A stretch of 64,000 bases of DNA from Aphrocallistes beatrix (taxonomy: Eukaryota; Porifera; Hexactinellida; Sceptrulophora; Aphrocallistidae): contig OY725495.1 in assembly GCA_963281255.1 (NCBI GenBank), forward strand, positions 682,001-746,000, written 5' to 3'. Positions 31,701 to 43,200 of this stretch are shown in pieces (position 1 is the first letter of the stretch; each line of letters opens with the position of its first letter). Made by a program: the position numbers and the translations under genes. The notes below the pieces were generated by a model. The model made no database searches. It was not told the origin of the DNA and saw only the letters and a program-made list of their open reading frames with translations.

Positions 31701-33437
31701 GGGCACACCTCGAGACAGTAGATTCACCACTGCCAACAAGTTATTGTGTCTAATAGATACTATGGACTACTAGGTATTTTCTTTTTCTGAAGTTTATTTG
31801 TGTATGTTGTGTTTAATTAGTATTTGAAATTTGTTGGGCGATTTGACTCGCATCTATTAATCTCATTATCAGAGGGATTTTTGGGCTATTAAATAAGTTC
31901 ATCCGCATGCAGGTGAACTTATGTGGGCCAGGTGGGCCACGGGAAATAGCCTGATTTTAAATTACTATAACAATTCCTTTGTCTTTTAACTCATTTTGAA
32001 GCAGAAACTATGCTATTTTGTTTTCTACTAACGACTACATCACTAGGAACTAATGACCAATGTCAAGTCACACGACAGAACAACGAACTAAGGTCGTTAT
32101 GTGGGACTATGAAAACCGAAGGTCTATCGTGAACACGCAGCGAACATTTAAGAGAAATTTTGATAGAAGTGGATACATTAGGAAAAGTGACGAGGAATGT
32201 CTTGGTGAGGTTACAGAGAGAAATCGTTTCATCGAAGCAACATTTTTATCTATCCAAAAGGAGGGTGATAATATAAAATCGATGGCTACCATTGATACTT
32301 TGCACTACTACTACTACAGGAAAACTTCATTAATAGTAAACCATATCACGTACAATTGTTTCTAATTTGAATATTTACTTAGTTTACTTTTTTAATGCAC
32401 AATGATGACAAATGTTATGTGAATTGTTGAAATGCTGCTGGTGTGCCGCAGGTATACTCATGCATCAAAATTGTGAGCCTATAAAGTTTTCAAACTGAGT
32501 GCATTTTATTCTAAAATCTTCGTTACTGTTGTCTAGACTCTAGATCATGAATCAATGATAATAAATGCTGAATTTATATAGCAGTGGCGTTGAATGGCTG
32601 AAGGACACTATTTCGTGGTAAAGTAGGGGACAGGTTACTTCGTTACAGATCTGCAAGATATTTCAGTTCAGTTCAGTGACCTGAACCATTGACAAGGTGT
32701 GATCACGATCTGGATAGTACATTGGTCGATTGATATTATGCTTAATTGCATGATTTTCAAAAAATAAATTACAGATTCAACTTCTGAAATGTGAGGCCGA
32801 TTCCAACCTTATTACGTTTCAATAAAAGTGGACCACTCCGCCGGCCTTGCGATGATGCTGATTAGTGTGATACAATGTCTATAATGTCAACCTAATAATG
32901 AGTATTCGAATTTACGATTCAAAACTAAGAAATTTGAATGTGGAACTCACAAAATTGATTTCAAATGTAAAGTACTATCTCAACGATAGAGGTCGCAACG
33001 GGCCTGAATATTCTGGCTGAGCCTGGCCATAAGTCGTTTTCCAAGCCCCCGAAACAATCCGTGTCTGGGAGCTCGAACCTATGCGGACAAACTGGACAGA
33101 TTACATAGTAGTACACGTGCTATGTAGTCAACATACTATGTAGAGTTCTAGGTTTAAAATGTCTCGCAACATGATGGTTCATTTAGTTAGTCTATACGCC
33201 TTATTGCGTGATTCTCATTACTTGTATCTCGTTTCGTAATACATAGTTCCATGCGGATGGTGGGATTTGTTTGATAATAAATAGCTGAATAAGTTTAAAC
33301 TTGTCTGTTCTGGTCTCTTATCTTTCCTGGAATCTCGTCGGTACTTTCCAGTAAATTCCCATGGTATTTTTAGCTGTAAAGCGTTAGCCTAATTTGTATT
33401 GCATCCTTCGTAATTCTAATTGTCCCTCGAATGTATT
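31701..33437. other. intergenic with a transposase HTH fragment
   Basis: Apart from the fragment at 32060-32365 no gene is supported. The stretch 32370-33430 is AT-rich with no recognisable repeats or ORFs. Confidence 0.4.
32060..32365 (+). pseudogene. transposase helix-turn-helix fragment (DUF4817-like)
   Basis: 101 codons. TTEQRTKVVMWDYENRRSIV followed by NTQRTFKRNFDRSG resembles the first helix-turn-helix of mariner/IS630-type transposases (EQR..V..Y....S...QR.FRR.F). No second helix domain or DDE residues follow, so it is a truncated relic. Confidence 0.45.
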
Positions 33438-33446
33438 TATATAAAA
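33438..33446 (+). promoter_or_regulatory. possible TATA box of the caspase-like gene
   Basis: TATATAAAA, about 150 bases before the ATG at 33592. Position is compatible with a short leader; no initiator evidence. Confidence 0.3.
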
Positions 33447-33591
33447 CTCAAATCTACGTTTGACTCAGTTTTTTAGATAATATCACACATCAACAATCCT
33501 GATTGTTTCTAATAATATACGGCTATACCCCCGAAGTGTTAGTACACTATAATATATTTAATTTCCACACGTTAGCACGAAGTTCGGGAAC

Positions 33592-34737
33592 ATGTCAGAC
33601 AGGAAAAGTGCCAATTTCCTATCTGATCCTGAGGAGTTCTATCCGCTGCATCTAAGTGATGAGGGCTACTGCGGGGTGGCAGTGATTTTCGTGATGGGCC
33701 AGGATAAAAGTGGTCGTAATACGCGTAAAGGTGCACCAAGAGAACGCGACAATTTGGTTGCGTTCGCTGAAAAGTTGTCATTGAAGCCTTGCTTGATAAT
33801 GGATGCAACAGAGCAGGAGATCAACGATACGCTGAATTGCATTGCTAATCCTCCGAAGATCAAACCCCCCGATATAGCTGACGACATCTGGGACTCCCGA
33901 CTACTCCCTACGCATGGTGCAATCTTTGTCGCTGTTTCCTCACATGGGAATTCGTCAAGCTTTTTGACTGCTGATGGAATTGAATTCTCCGAAAAGTGTA
34001 TTATCAATTATTTCAATGAAGATAATTGCCCCTTGCTTCGCGGTAAGCCAAAGTTCTTATTTTTCAATTCATGTCGCATTGTTGAGAATGTGGATGAGAA
34101 ATGCTCTTCAGTGTCAAAGCAGATGGCAGAATTTAGTCGGAATGAAATACTGCGAGAAATTGAACCAGATGGTGCAGGCGGGATATCATCCAGAATATCC
34201 TCAACGAACTCGAACTTCTACATCATACATAGCTGTGCGAAGGGGACGTTATCTTTTCGTAGTTCGGATACAGGATCTGTGCTTATCTCCGCTCTACCAG
34301 AAGCGTATGAGATGTATGGACGAGGAAGAAATATATACGATTTCTTCATTCGTTTACGTGGACAAATGCTTAGAGAAACAAACCAGAAAGTACGATATAC
34401 AGAGGGGTTGGAAAATGCGACTCAGTGCATTGAAACGAATGAGACGTTGACACGAAAACTCATTTTCCCTTCGCCATGTTCCTCCAAAGAGAGCCTCGAG
34501 GAAATAATGGAATCAGAGCAGAGTTACCAGACGAATGAGGAGAAAACTGTGCGAGGTTGTGCCTCGATTGACTCAGTGAACACCACGGAGACACTTCAGT
34601 TACAAGATGAGAGAAATTCGAAAATCAAAAAAGATTTGCACCCCAAAATAAAATGTAAGAAGGCACGTCCCCTCAGACGTAGAGGTCAGCGTACCAGACG
34701 GAATATTTTTTCATTTTTTTGCATAATATCAGGATAA
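33592..34737 (+). CDS. caspase-like cysteine protease (peptidase C14)
   Basis: 381 residues, one exon, no CARD or death-effector prodomain. p20-like part ~20-195: RERDNLVAFAEKL, then the catalytic His118 in VAVSSHG and Cys161 in FFNSCRI, 43 residues apart as in true caspases. The usual QACRG is NSCRI, so the S1-pocket Gln is Asn. The p10-like part ~210-290 has SFRSSDTGS, equivalent to the SWR..DGS specificity loop, followed by FFIRLRGQML. The last ~40 residues are strongly basic (KKARPLRRRGQRTRR). Likely an effector-type apoptotic or related protease with Asp preference; the changed Gln and basic tail make substrate choice uncertain. Confidence 0.85.
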   Translation: MSDRKSANFLSDPEEFYPLHLSDEGYCGVAVIFVMGQDKSGRNTRKGAPRERDNLVAFAEKLSLKPCLIMDATEQEINDTLNCIANPPKIKPPDIADDIWDSRLLPTHGAIFVAVSSHGNSSSFLTADGIEFSEKCIINYFNEDNCPLLRGKPKFLFFNSCRIVENVDEKCSSVSKQMAEFSRNEILREIEPDGAGGISSRISSTNSNFYIIHSCAKGTLSFRSSDTGSVLISALPEAYEMYGRGRNIYDFFIRLRGQMLRETNQKVRYTEGLENATQCIETNETLTRKLIFPSPCSSKESLEEIMESEQSYQTNEEKTVRGCASIDSVNTTETLQLQDERNSKIKKDLHPKIKCKKARPLRRRGQRTRRNIFSFFCIISG

Positions 34738-35164
34738 TTAGTTTCGTGTTAGTGAATAGAGGCGAGTATTCATCCGGATCTTCACAGTCCATTCCTCCTC
34801 GAAATAACATCTTCACGATTCTCCTCGTTATTATTTTGTTACGTTACTGACCCAGGACCGTGTCTGCTTTCCCCTTCTCAAAGATTCTAATTCGTTACGA
34901 ATTTAGTTGTGTTTTTTTAGTATAATTTTTGTTAGGATTTTGTTTAAAACTGTACTTTTATATATTCTGTGAAGAATGGTTGGTCTGTGATTGCAAATCT
35001 AAAATTAGAGTATTTATATGTAATAATTTTACTGGAAATTTGGGGATTGTGATAACACTATTTTTAGGACATTAATTTAACTGCGAACTTAATCAGCGAA
35101 TTTGATTGCCATCGTGAACAATAAAGAATCTTCTTAATCGCATTCCTATCTAGCCAGTGTGTAT

Positions 35165-35260
35165 CTTACTTATTTTAGTGCTATTTTTAGTACAGCTCCT
35201 ATTTTTGGAGATAACTAATGACGCATAGCGTCCGTCCGTCTGTCTCTGATTTTTTCCTGG
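35165..35260 (-). repeat. CATGCCATAAGG-family hairpin module, diverged, inverted
   Basis: Read on the minus strand: GACGGACGGACGC, then ATCTCC...AGGAGCTGTACTAAAAAT. Same order as 59570-59640 but without the CATGCCATAAGG word. Confidence 0.45.
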
Positions 35261-35374
35261 AAATTGATTCGACCGAATTGCATCAATTAGGGACGATATA
35301 CTCTTTAATATGGTGGAGAGTTGCACCTGGGTTCAACGTTTGTAAAACCTTCGTATTTTTCACATACGTAAGCT

Positions 35375-35592
35375 GGGCATGCCTAATTTCAGGGACGGGA
35401 CAGAATCCCGTCCCGGAAATTAGGTATCTTAACCCGTCCCGTTCCGGAAATTAGGCATCTTAATCCGTCCCGTCCCGTCCGGAAATTAGGTACCTATTCT
35501 GTCCCGTCCCGGAGATTAGGCATCTTGACTCGTCCCGTCCCGGAAATTAGGTACCTGATGGTTCCGTCCCGTCCCGGAAATTAGGCATACCC
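35375..35592. mobile_element. 218-bp MITE built of CCCGTCCCGGAAATTAGG repeats
   Basis: Begins GGGCATGCCTAATTTC and ends with the inverse GAAATTAGGCATACCC; inside are about five ~36-bp units containing CGTCCCGGAAATTAGG. Flanked on both sides by CGTAAGCT (35367-35374 and 35593-35600), an 8-bp target duplication of hAT type. A shorter relative lies at 49968-50054. Confidence 0.85.
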
Positions 35593-35791
35593 CGTAAGCT
35601 ACTAATTGGATTTTGAGACTAAGGTCAACATTCGGTGAAATTGATAGATTTTCAAAAGAAGCCTTGTTTTTGGGCAAAGAACAGTTAAACTTTCTTATTC
35701 TTCACCTAAAACCCTACTTTTTCATTCCATCCGATGGAGCCTGATTTTAAATGACTAACTACGTATTTAAAATAGAAAAATATCCTAAAAT

Positions 35792-37768
35792 ATGGAGACA
35801 ATTGCTCAAGAACGAAAATCTTCTAAGTTGGACGCAGAACAGCTGACTTGTGTTCTCTACGGAGGAGAAGATCGTGTTAGGAGGAAGCGAGAAATACAAG
35901 ATTCAATAGCCAATGATCCAAACTTTGACATCACGAACTATCACTACCTGACTAGGGAAGAGAAGTTTGAGCACGCTGTTAGGAAAACTGTCTATAGCGT
36001 CACCAAAAAAATGCCAGAATTGAATATCGTTGATTTACTTGACTCTAATATTTTCTGGGATTGTGTGAATTCGACTTTTCCTATGCGGGTACAAAATTAC
36101 ATGTTCATTCCTAGTATCATTGGACAGGGAACTGAAAAACAAAAAGAGAAATGGCTGCAGTTAGCGGAAGACTATAAAATAATCGGCGCTTATTGTCAGA
36201 CGGAAATGGGACATGGTACCTATGTACGAGGTCTGGAGACAACAGCTACTTACGACTCTAAAACGCAAGAGTTCGTTATCCATAGTCCAACACTCACCTC
36301 CACCAAATGGTGGCCTGGAGCTACAGGTGTGAATGCGACACATGGCATAGTAGCCGCACGGCTCATAACGAAAGGTGTCGACAGAGGAATCCACAACTTC
36401 ATGGTACAGCTGAGGAGTTTGGAGGATCATCGTGCGATGAGAGGTATTATTGTTGGAGACATAGGACCGAAGTTCGGTTATGAAGAGGCGGATAACGGCT
36501 TTCTCAAGTTCGATCATGTGAGGATACCCAGAGAGAACTTGTTAATGAGATTTGCTAGGGTGGAGCCAGACGGGACTTATGTCCGTCCCAAATCTGAGAA
36601 GCTCTCCTACGGTACCATGGTGTTCACACGCACCGCAATAGCTTACACATCATTCCTAGCTCTAGCTCGTGCTGTTACCATTGCTATACGCTACAGTATT
36701 GTGCGTAGACAGACACAGAACAAGACTGGTCAGCCTGAAACACAGCTGCTCGACTATACAAATCAGCAATACAAGCTCTTTCCACTGCTAGCCTCAGCCT
36801 ATGCTTTCTACTTTGTATCTCGAAACATTCATGAGTTGTATCTGAATGTACAATCACAATTGGCTGAAGGAAACTTAGACTTGCTTCCAGAGCTGCACGC
36901 ATCATCATCAGGGATTAAGTCCATCACGACTACAGTGGCCTTTCAAGGTATAGAGGCATGCCGTGTTGCGTGTGGAGGGCATGGTTACTCGTTATCAAGT
37001 GGATTCCCATACCTCTATGGAGAATCTTCTGCCGCTGTCACTTACGAAGGAGACAATACAGTTCTGCTACTGCAGACAGCTCGCTTTCTGATCAAGATGA
37101 GGAAGAGAGTGTTAGCAGAGCCAAGCTATTCCCCTCCCACCAACCTGAGTTATCTAGCCAAAAGCTCTTTCCGTCCTGAGCAGCTTAACTTCACGTCTGC
37201 ACATCATCAGCTGAGACTGTACAGTGGAATGGTGAGGGGGAGTGTTGATAAAGCGATGGCAAGGGTGCGAGAAGGGGAAAGCAAAGGATTGGATTACTTC
37301 GATGCTACTAATGCGGCAGCCATTGAGTTGATACAATGCGCGGAAGCTCACACCTATTTTGTGATGGTCAAGTCGTTTATTGAGTCTTTAGACAAACTGG
37401 ATGTGAGGGATGTAAGCTTTGAGAATCAAGGAATGTTGAGGTGTCTATCGAACATTTTCTCCTTACACTACATGCTAGAAAGGTCTGGTGCTTTCATGGA
37501 GAGCGGAGTATTGTTTCGATCTGATTTAGAAGATTTGAGAAATGTGTTCGTATCTCTGTTGCAAGCAGTGAGACCAGAAGCTGTGTCTCTTGTTGACGCG
37601 TTCGATTTCCCGGACTACATACTCCGCTCAGTGCTGGGGAGAAAGGACGGAGATGTGTACAATGCTATGTGGGAATGGGCACAGCTGAATCCGCGGAACA
37701 AGCACAGAGGGGGAGTCCATCCCGTATATAAGAAGTACACCAAACAGCTGATTAAGTCTAAGCTTTGA
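35792..37768 (+). CDS. ACOX1: peroxisomal acyl-CoA oxidase
   Basis: 658 residues, the usual family length, ending in SKL, a type 1 peroxisomal targeting signal. N-terminal helical domain; flavin-contact region YCQTEMGHGTYVRGLETTA; substrate loop TKWWPGATG and GPKFGYEEADNGFL; C-terminal VACGGHGYS...VTYEGDNTVLLLQTARFL with the catalytic Glu of TYEGDN. The enzyme oxidises acyl-CoA to trans-2-enoyl-CoA with FAD, passing electrons to oxygen (H2O2), the first step of peroxisomal beta-oxidation. The straight-chain ACOX1 type is closest by eye; ACOX2/3-type assignment is not excluded. Intronless. Confidence 0.92.
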   Translation: METIAQERKSSKLDAEQLTCVLYGGEDRVRRKREIQDSIANDPNFDITNYHYLTREEKFEHAVRKTVYSVTKKMPELNIVDLLDSNIFWDCVNSTFPMRVQNYMFIPSIIGQGTEKQKEKWLQLAEDYKIIGAYCQTEMGHGTYVRGLETTATYDSKTQEFVIHSPTLTSTKWWPGATGVNATHGIVAARLITKGVDRGIHNFMVQLRSLEDHRAMRGIIVGDIGPKFGYEEADNGFLKFDHVRIPRENLLMRFARVEPDGTYVRPKSEKLSYGTMVFTRTAIAYTSFLALARAVTIAIRYSIVRRQTQNKTGQPETQLLDYTNQQYKLFPLLASAYAFYFVSRNIHELYLNVQSQLAEGNLDLLPELHASSSGIKSITTTVAFQGIEACRVACGGHGYSLSSGFPYLYGESSAAVTYEGDNTVLLLQTARFLIKMRKRVLAEPSYSPPTNLSYLAKSSFRPEQLNFTSAHHQLRLYSGMVRGSVDKAMARVREGESKGLDYFDATNAAAIELIQCAEAHTYFVMVKSFIESLDKLDVRDVSFENQGMLRCLSNIFSLHYMLERSGAFMESGVLFRSDLEDLRNVFVSLLQAVRPEAVSLVDAFDFPDYILRSVLGRKDGDVYNAMWEWAQLNPRNKHRGGVHPVYKKYTKQLIKSKL

Positions 37769-38340
37769 GTTCCTGAAGATATCTTGTCTCAATGTGGTGA
37801 TGAGATAATAGTTAGAAGCCCCGTGTGATTACGTGTAAACACAAATGTACTATATTTTTTTAGTAGCGAAACTTTTGGTCTACTACGAATTATTTTAGAT
37901 TAAATATTTTCGTCTATTCGTATTGATATTTGTATTTATTCTCTAATTCTTGTAAATGTAACGTCTATGATTTTTCTAGTTATAAGCCAATCTGTTTTAT
38001 TCTTTCCGAAAATTTCGAAAAATAGCTAACGTCTCATTTAATTAATCGGACAGTTGAAACGATAGAGTCTAAGACTGATTCAGATTTATGCCTTACCCCT
38101 TCATTCAAATTTTTTCCCATCTCAAACTATTTAGATTTTATTGCCTTATTTATATTATTTTAAAAACCTAACTGTCCTTACAAGTACTATTGACATCTCG
38201 GCAATGATCTAGATAGGACTGGATAAAACTTCGGTGAAGTTTGACTAAAAACAAGTTCATCTTTAACATGAGCTGATAATTTATTGTAAATATTTTGTAA
38301 AATAAATTAGCAAATAAAAATGGAACAAATCAGCGTAATG
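37769..38340. other. 3' flank of the acyl-CoA oxidase
   Basis: AT-rich with AATAAA-type words near 38300-38320 that could serve for polyadenylation. No other feature seen. Confidence 0.4.
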
Positions 38341-38427
38341 TCGTAAGCACTATGACCATCGGGACGCCTCCTAACCAAGGGAGCCTGGCCGTCCTCTAGC
38401 CTTAGGCCTACGGGGCAATCGTAGAAG

Positions 38428-38477
38428 GTGGTTTCGTCCCATCTCAGGGACTCATCAGGAGGGTAACCCTCGACCAC
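38428..38477 (-). ncRNA. hammerhead ribozyme, intact fold
   Basis: Read 5'-3' on the minus strand: stem III GTGGT, cleavage base C, stem I hairpin GAGGG-TTA-CCCTC, core CTGATGA, stem II GTCCC-TGAGAT-GGGAC, core GAA, stem III ACCAC. All three stems pair perfectly and every core base is present, so self-cleavage after the C is predicted (type III open-end topology). Confidence 0.85.
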
Positions 38478-38529
38478 TCTACCAGTGCCCGTCCTTCTCC
38501 GTTACCTGTGTATGGTTTTAAAGTCATGA

Positions 38530-39129
38530 CCTCCTCTTTGGAGCGCGGGTAGGTATTTAATGAAGAGGTGTTGGAGGGTTTCAGATGGCTTAGTTCCGAT
38601 TTGGGAGGCACGAGAGGCGGAACCGAGGTAAGCCTTTTCGACTAGTTTGTTTGAAGGGAGGTATGAGTGTGGGTGGAGGGGGACAGGTTGTCTGTAGGGT
38701 TGGGTAGTAGGAGAAAACGAGTGGGTCTGGAGGGAATAGATTGCGTCTTGGGTTTCATTGGGAGTGGTTAAGGAGCTAGTGGGAGGTTGTCAATGGGGTA
38801 GGTGGCTGTTACATCATCGAAATATAGGGTAAGGATTTTGCCTGGGGGTGGGAGGTAGTCCTTAAGTAGGAAAGCAGTGGCCATTCGGGCGAGCTCAGGG
38901 GCAAGGGTGAAGCCCATTGGGATGCCCAGGTCGCCTAGATGGTAGATACTCTGGCCCTCGGTGATAAAATTGTAGATAAGGAGTCTAGTAAGGAGGCGGA
39001 GTTCGGGTTTGAATGATGGGTAATAAAAGGAAAATGCGGCTGTGATGAGGTTGTGTGGGGTAGAGCGGTAGAACTGATCGATATCACCTGTGTATAGGGA
39101 GGATGGGGCCCGTTTTATTAACCAATATT
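38530..39129 (-). pseudogene. reverse transcriptase fragment of the Penelope-like element
   Basis: Open from about 39129 with RT motifs in order: YTGDIDQFY (motif A Asp pair), DLGIPMGFTLAPELARMA (motif B), then LTLYFDDV (motif C, YxDD). A frameshift near 38770 moves the remainder (QDAIYSLQTH, SNKLVEKAYLGSASRA) into another frame. No endonuclease domain found. Too few ATG codons for an ordinary ORF call. Confidence 0.75.
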
Positions 39130-39446
39130 ATACCAGGATTCGGTCCCTGGTGCCGGTCTGTAGGGAGAGTCGTGTTGAGCAATCGATGTCGTACTCTCGC
39201 TGCGCTCAAGAGAGTGAGGGGCATCGGAGAAAGAGGCCAGCGGTTGTGCCTCAAGTGGTAGCACCGGCTAGTGGAGGTGGAGGATCAAAGAGAGAAGAGA
39301 CGTAACAGTTCCCTGAATCCTCAGGAGTACCTAGCCGTGGGCAGGTTAGGTAGGTTGGCGGTACGGATCACACAGGATGGGGAGGTTTGCCCTGGAGTCG
39401 GACCGGCAGTACGGACAGGTAACGGAGAAGGAAGGACACTGGTAGA

Positions 39447-39496
39447 GTGGTCGAGGGTTACCCTCCTGATGAGTCCCTGAGATGCGACGAAACCAC
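39447..39496 (+). ncRNA. hammerhead ribozyme, one stem II mismatch
   Basis: Same layout as the opposite arm: GTGGT C GAGGG-TTA-CCCTC CTGATGA GTCCC-TGAGAT-GCGAC GAA ACCAC. One base change makes a C-C mismatch in stem II; the core is intact, so activity may be reduced. Confidence 0.75.
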
Positions 39497-39694
39497 CTTC
39501 TATGATTGCCCCGTAGGCCTAAGGCTATGGAACGGCCAGGCTCCCTTGATTGGGAGGCGTCCCGATGGTCCTAGTGCTTACGACAGAATCCTCACACCTT
39601 GTCACATTTTATCTACACAGCGTCTTCATCCATCAAACGCTAAGCCCACCTCACCAGGAGTAAGCAGTATCATTATCTGACATGTCTTAGATAT

Positions 39695-40075
<381 letters not shown>

Positions 40076-40265
40076 TAATAATCGTTATTTATTATCGAAA
40101 CTATGACTTATAAACAATTACGCGTTTTTTCAAGGGATCTTGGAGTAATTTGGCTTTAAAAAGAGGTCATAACGACCTTTACCATCCTTATAAGCACTTC
40201 AGCGGTAGTGAACTAATATCCTGTATTTCATTTTCTTTTAACTGTGAAATATTTATATTAGCTAA

Positions 40266-43200
40266 ATGATGAATCGACAATACAACCATCATCATCATCC
40301 CGTCCCTCCACACCTCATCACTCCCAAACACCCACCACACGATACCACTTGGCGACATCACCATTCCTATCAGCCACGTCACCAGCAATACATGCACATG
40401 CCACAGCCCATCCTCCAGCCTGTGCCCCTTCAAAGCACTCCGCGTGATACGAGCGATGTTTCTCTGACACATTTATTCCAAAAAGACCCCAAAGCTTATT
40501 TGATGAACTTGAAGCCTCCAAATATGTGTCGCGCTGTGCTCACTGCTATAGACCTGTCTCTCTTCAGCAACGAACCGAGAGGTGCTTCTTAAAACATCTT
40601 CTTTTTATCAATTATATAATTTGAGTTTGAAGTGGACAAATACAAACACTGAATTCAACCAACCATGAAACGAATCCAATTTAATACAATATTGGTGAAA
40701 ACTGATGCTCTTGTCCTTGGTTTAGACCATGCATTTTGCACAAAGAAGCAAAATTTTAAAAAAATTAAAGAATAATTTGCTTCCAAAATACTTTGAAAAC
40801 CTATTTATAGATCGGATAGAACAGCTGTTGACGCTGGCAGATGAATTCCTGCTCGGCATCAGAGGTGACAAACTGTCCTCGTGTGTGGAGCTCATGAACC
40901 TCGACGAGATTGGCACATTCCTCACCTCCCACACCTCCCTGGACCACAAACTCACTCTGTTCGACGCCCTATTCTCCTGCACGCGGAGAGACCCGATCGC
41001 ACACAACCGTGAGCTTGTGCTCTGTCGTCTCGTGAGTCTAGCCGTGTGTGCCCCTTACCCCGCCCTGCTAGACCTAGCCGCCTACCTTATGCAGGACCAT
41101 ACAGATACCGCAAAGGCCATCGCCAGGCACGTAAACTCTAGACTTTAGCATGACCGATTTCATTAAGTTAGAATGCCGAAGAAACCCTCCACTTGTACTT
41201 ATGTTGAATCCCGGAATTTTCGTCCAGGAAATCTCATCCCCTGGAATTTTTTCATACCCCGGAAATTTCGTCACCGGTATTTTCGTTCCCAGAAATTTCG
41301 GCTGTAGTGCAGAATTTCCCATGATTACATTATCATGCGCCAAAAATGCCATGAAATCACGTGACTACTTTGATTATCCTCAAAAGCCTCCTTGAAACAT
41401 GGTTTCGAGTTCCTTTCCTCCTTTTCGAATGCAATTCGATCTTCGGCCCCTCCTCCTATTTCCACACCTAAAATCACCCACTTCTTCCATTATTGCGCAT
41501 TGTCTACACAACTTAGGTTTCCGGAGACGAAAATTCCGTGGACCAAATTTCGAAACGAATTTCCAGGGACGAACCTTCCGTTTACTCTTTTAAAATTAGC
41601 TAATAACGATGTAATAATGTTTCTACTAATGACAGATCTCTCTACCATGACTACTTCCAGCTGCTGCCCTCTGCCTCTAAGCCTCTGGAGGCCATCTACC
41701 GCCACTCCGCCACTTTCTCCGCCCAACTACTGATCGCCTACACCAAACTCTACCCCATCTTCCAGGCTAACATCCACATGAGCATGCCCGCACCATCTGG
41801 CAGCCACTCCCCCATCAACCCGCCCCCTCTGCCACTCATGCGCATGATAGCCACCTGGCTGCAACAGCGGCAGGAATTGTGTCACACGCGTGGGCCACAT
41901 TTCCCTGACGCGTTGCCACTGTTGCATCAGAGGAGCTCTGTGATGCACATCCACAACACTCCACTTCCAGGTGACACCTCTGAAATACTCTACTTCTATA
42001 TACTTTAAATTAATCGAAGCTATAACTATAGAGTTGGATCCGGATTCTCCACAGGCAACCAAATGGACATTTCGTAACTGAATATGACCTTCTCCCAATC
42101 TGTGGCCTTGTTATCTTTTATATACACGTTTATACATGTATAAACATGTACAAAAAAAGTTTATACATGTATATACAGTTGAAACCGGGTTTTTTTGACA
42201 CTGGGTTTTTTTGACAATCGGTATTTTTTGACAATTGTTGGTGTAAAAATCTGAGTTTTATGTACAGTTGACACCGTGTTTTATACATATATATAGATTC
42301 AATATTGGTCTGTATTTAGGGTTAATCGCTTGGACAACATTGTCTCCGCTCCTGAAGGGACTGAATAACAGTGACACGGCTACTGCTGCTAGCGAGGAAG
42401 AGCTGAGTTTGTATTCTCAGATTCACGTCAACATGCTGTCAGCTGTGCACCAGTTCAGATCTAGTCCATCACCTGACACCAATAAACGTAAGCTACCGTA
42501 TTACCTCGATGATCGTCCCCCCCCAAAGAGGTGCTAAAGTATTTTGTTGCTCCTTTGAATAAATATTATTGTTGAATTCTTCCCTTCTATTTTTTGTTGA
42601 ATCATTCGTGCGTTTTTTTCCTTCTAAAATTCTCCTAAATCTGAAATATTTTAATTTTTCTTCAGGTGACAAATGGGGTTAAAAATTAATAATCGTTCCA
42701 GCTACTTTTCAAGTAAATACGGTATTCATGCTACAGTGGAGTCTCCGAATAACGGACACAATGGGACATAGCTTAGGTCTGTTGTAGAGACAGGACCGGC
42801 TGGGTGTCTGGGCACCCACTACCTCCTCATTTATCTAATTGTACAGTTTATAGCCCTCCCTCTTTCTGACAAATCCTTCTTAGGACACCCACTGCTCATA
42901 AAACTTGGCGCCGGCCATGAGAGGGGTTGTCCGCTTTTTGAGTGTCCGTTTTGGGAGACTGCACTGTAACCCCTCACCATTACTTTCCTGAGAGTTACCG
43001 AAAAACTTGTCACAAAATATTTTTGCGAATCGTCGAAATCGTGAGCGGCGAGGTCTGCCTGTATACTCTTGTTCTAAACCACAAAACCACAATCTTCCTA
43101 ACCAATATTTCTTCACAGCTGGCCAGTGCATCTCCTCAGAAGACCTCTCCACCATCGTCGCTAACCTGATAGGACTAGCGGGGTTCGTGGGCATAGCACA

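Larger units (their letters stand above)
38341..39583 (-). mobile_element. truncated Penelope-like retroelement with inverted terminal arms
   Basis: Two 169-bp arms, 38341-38509 and 39415-39583, are inverted copies (TCGTAAGCAC at the left edge, GTGCTTACGA at the right) differing at scattered bases. Between them lies a minus-strand reverse-transcriptase fragment. Each arm contains a full hammerhead ribozyme. Terminal repeats carrying hammerheads around an RT are the hallmark of Penelope-like elements. The endonuclease region is missing, so this copy is dead. Confidence 0.8.
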
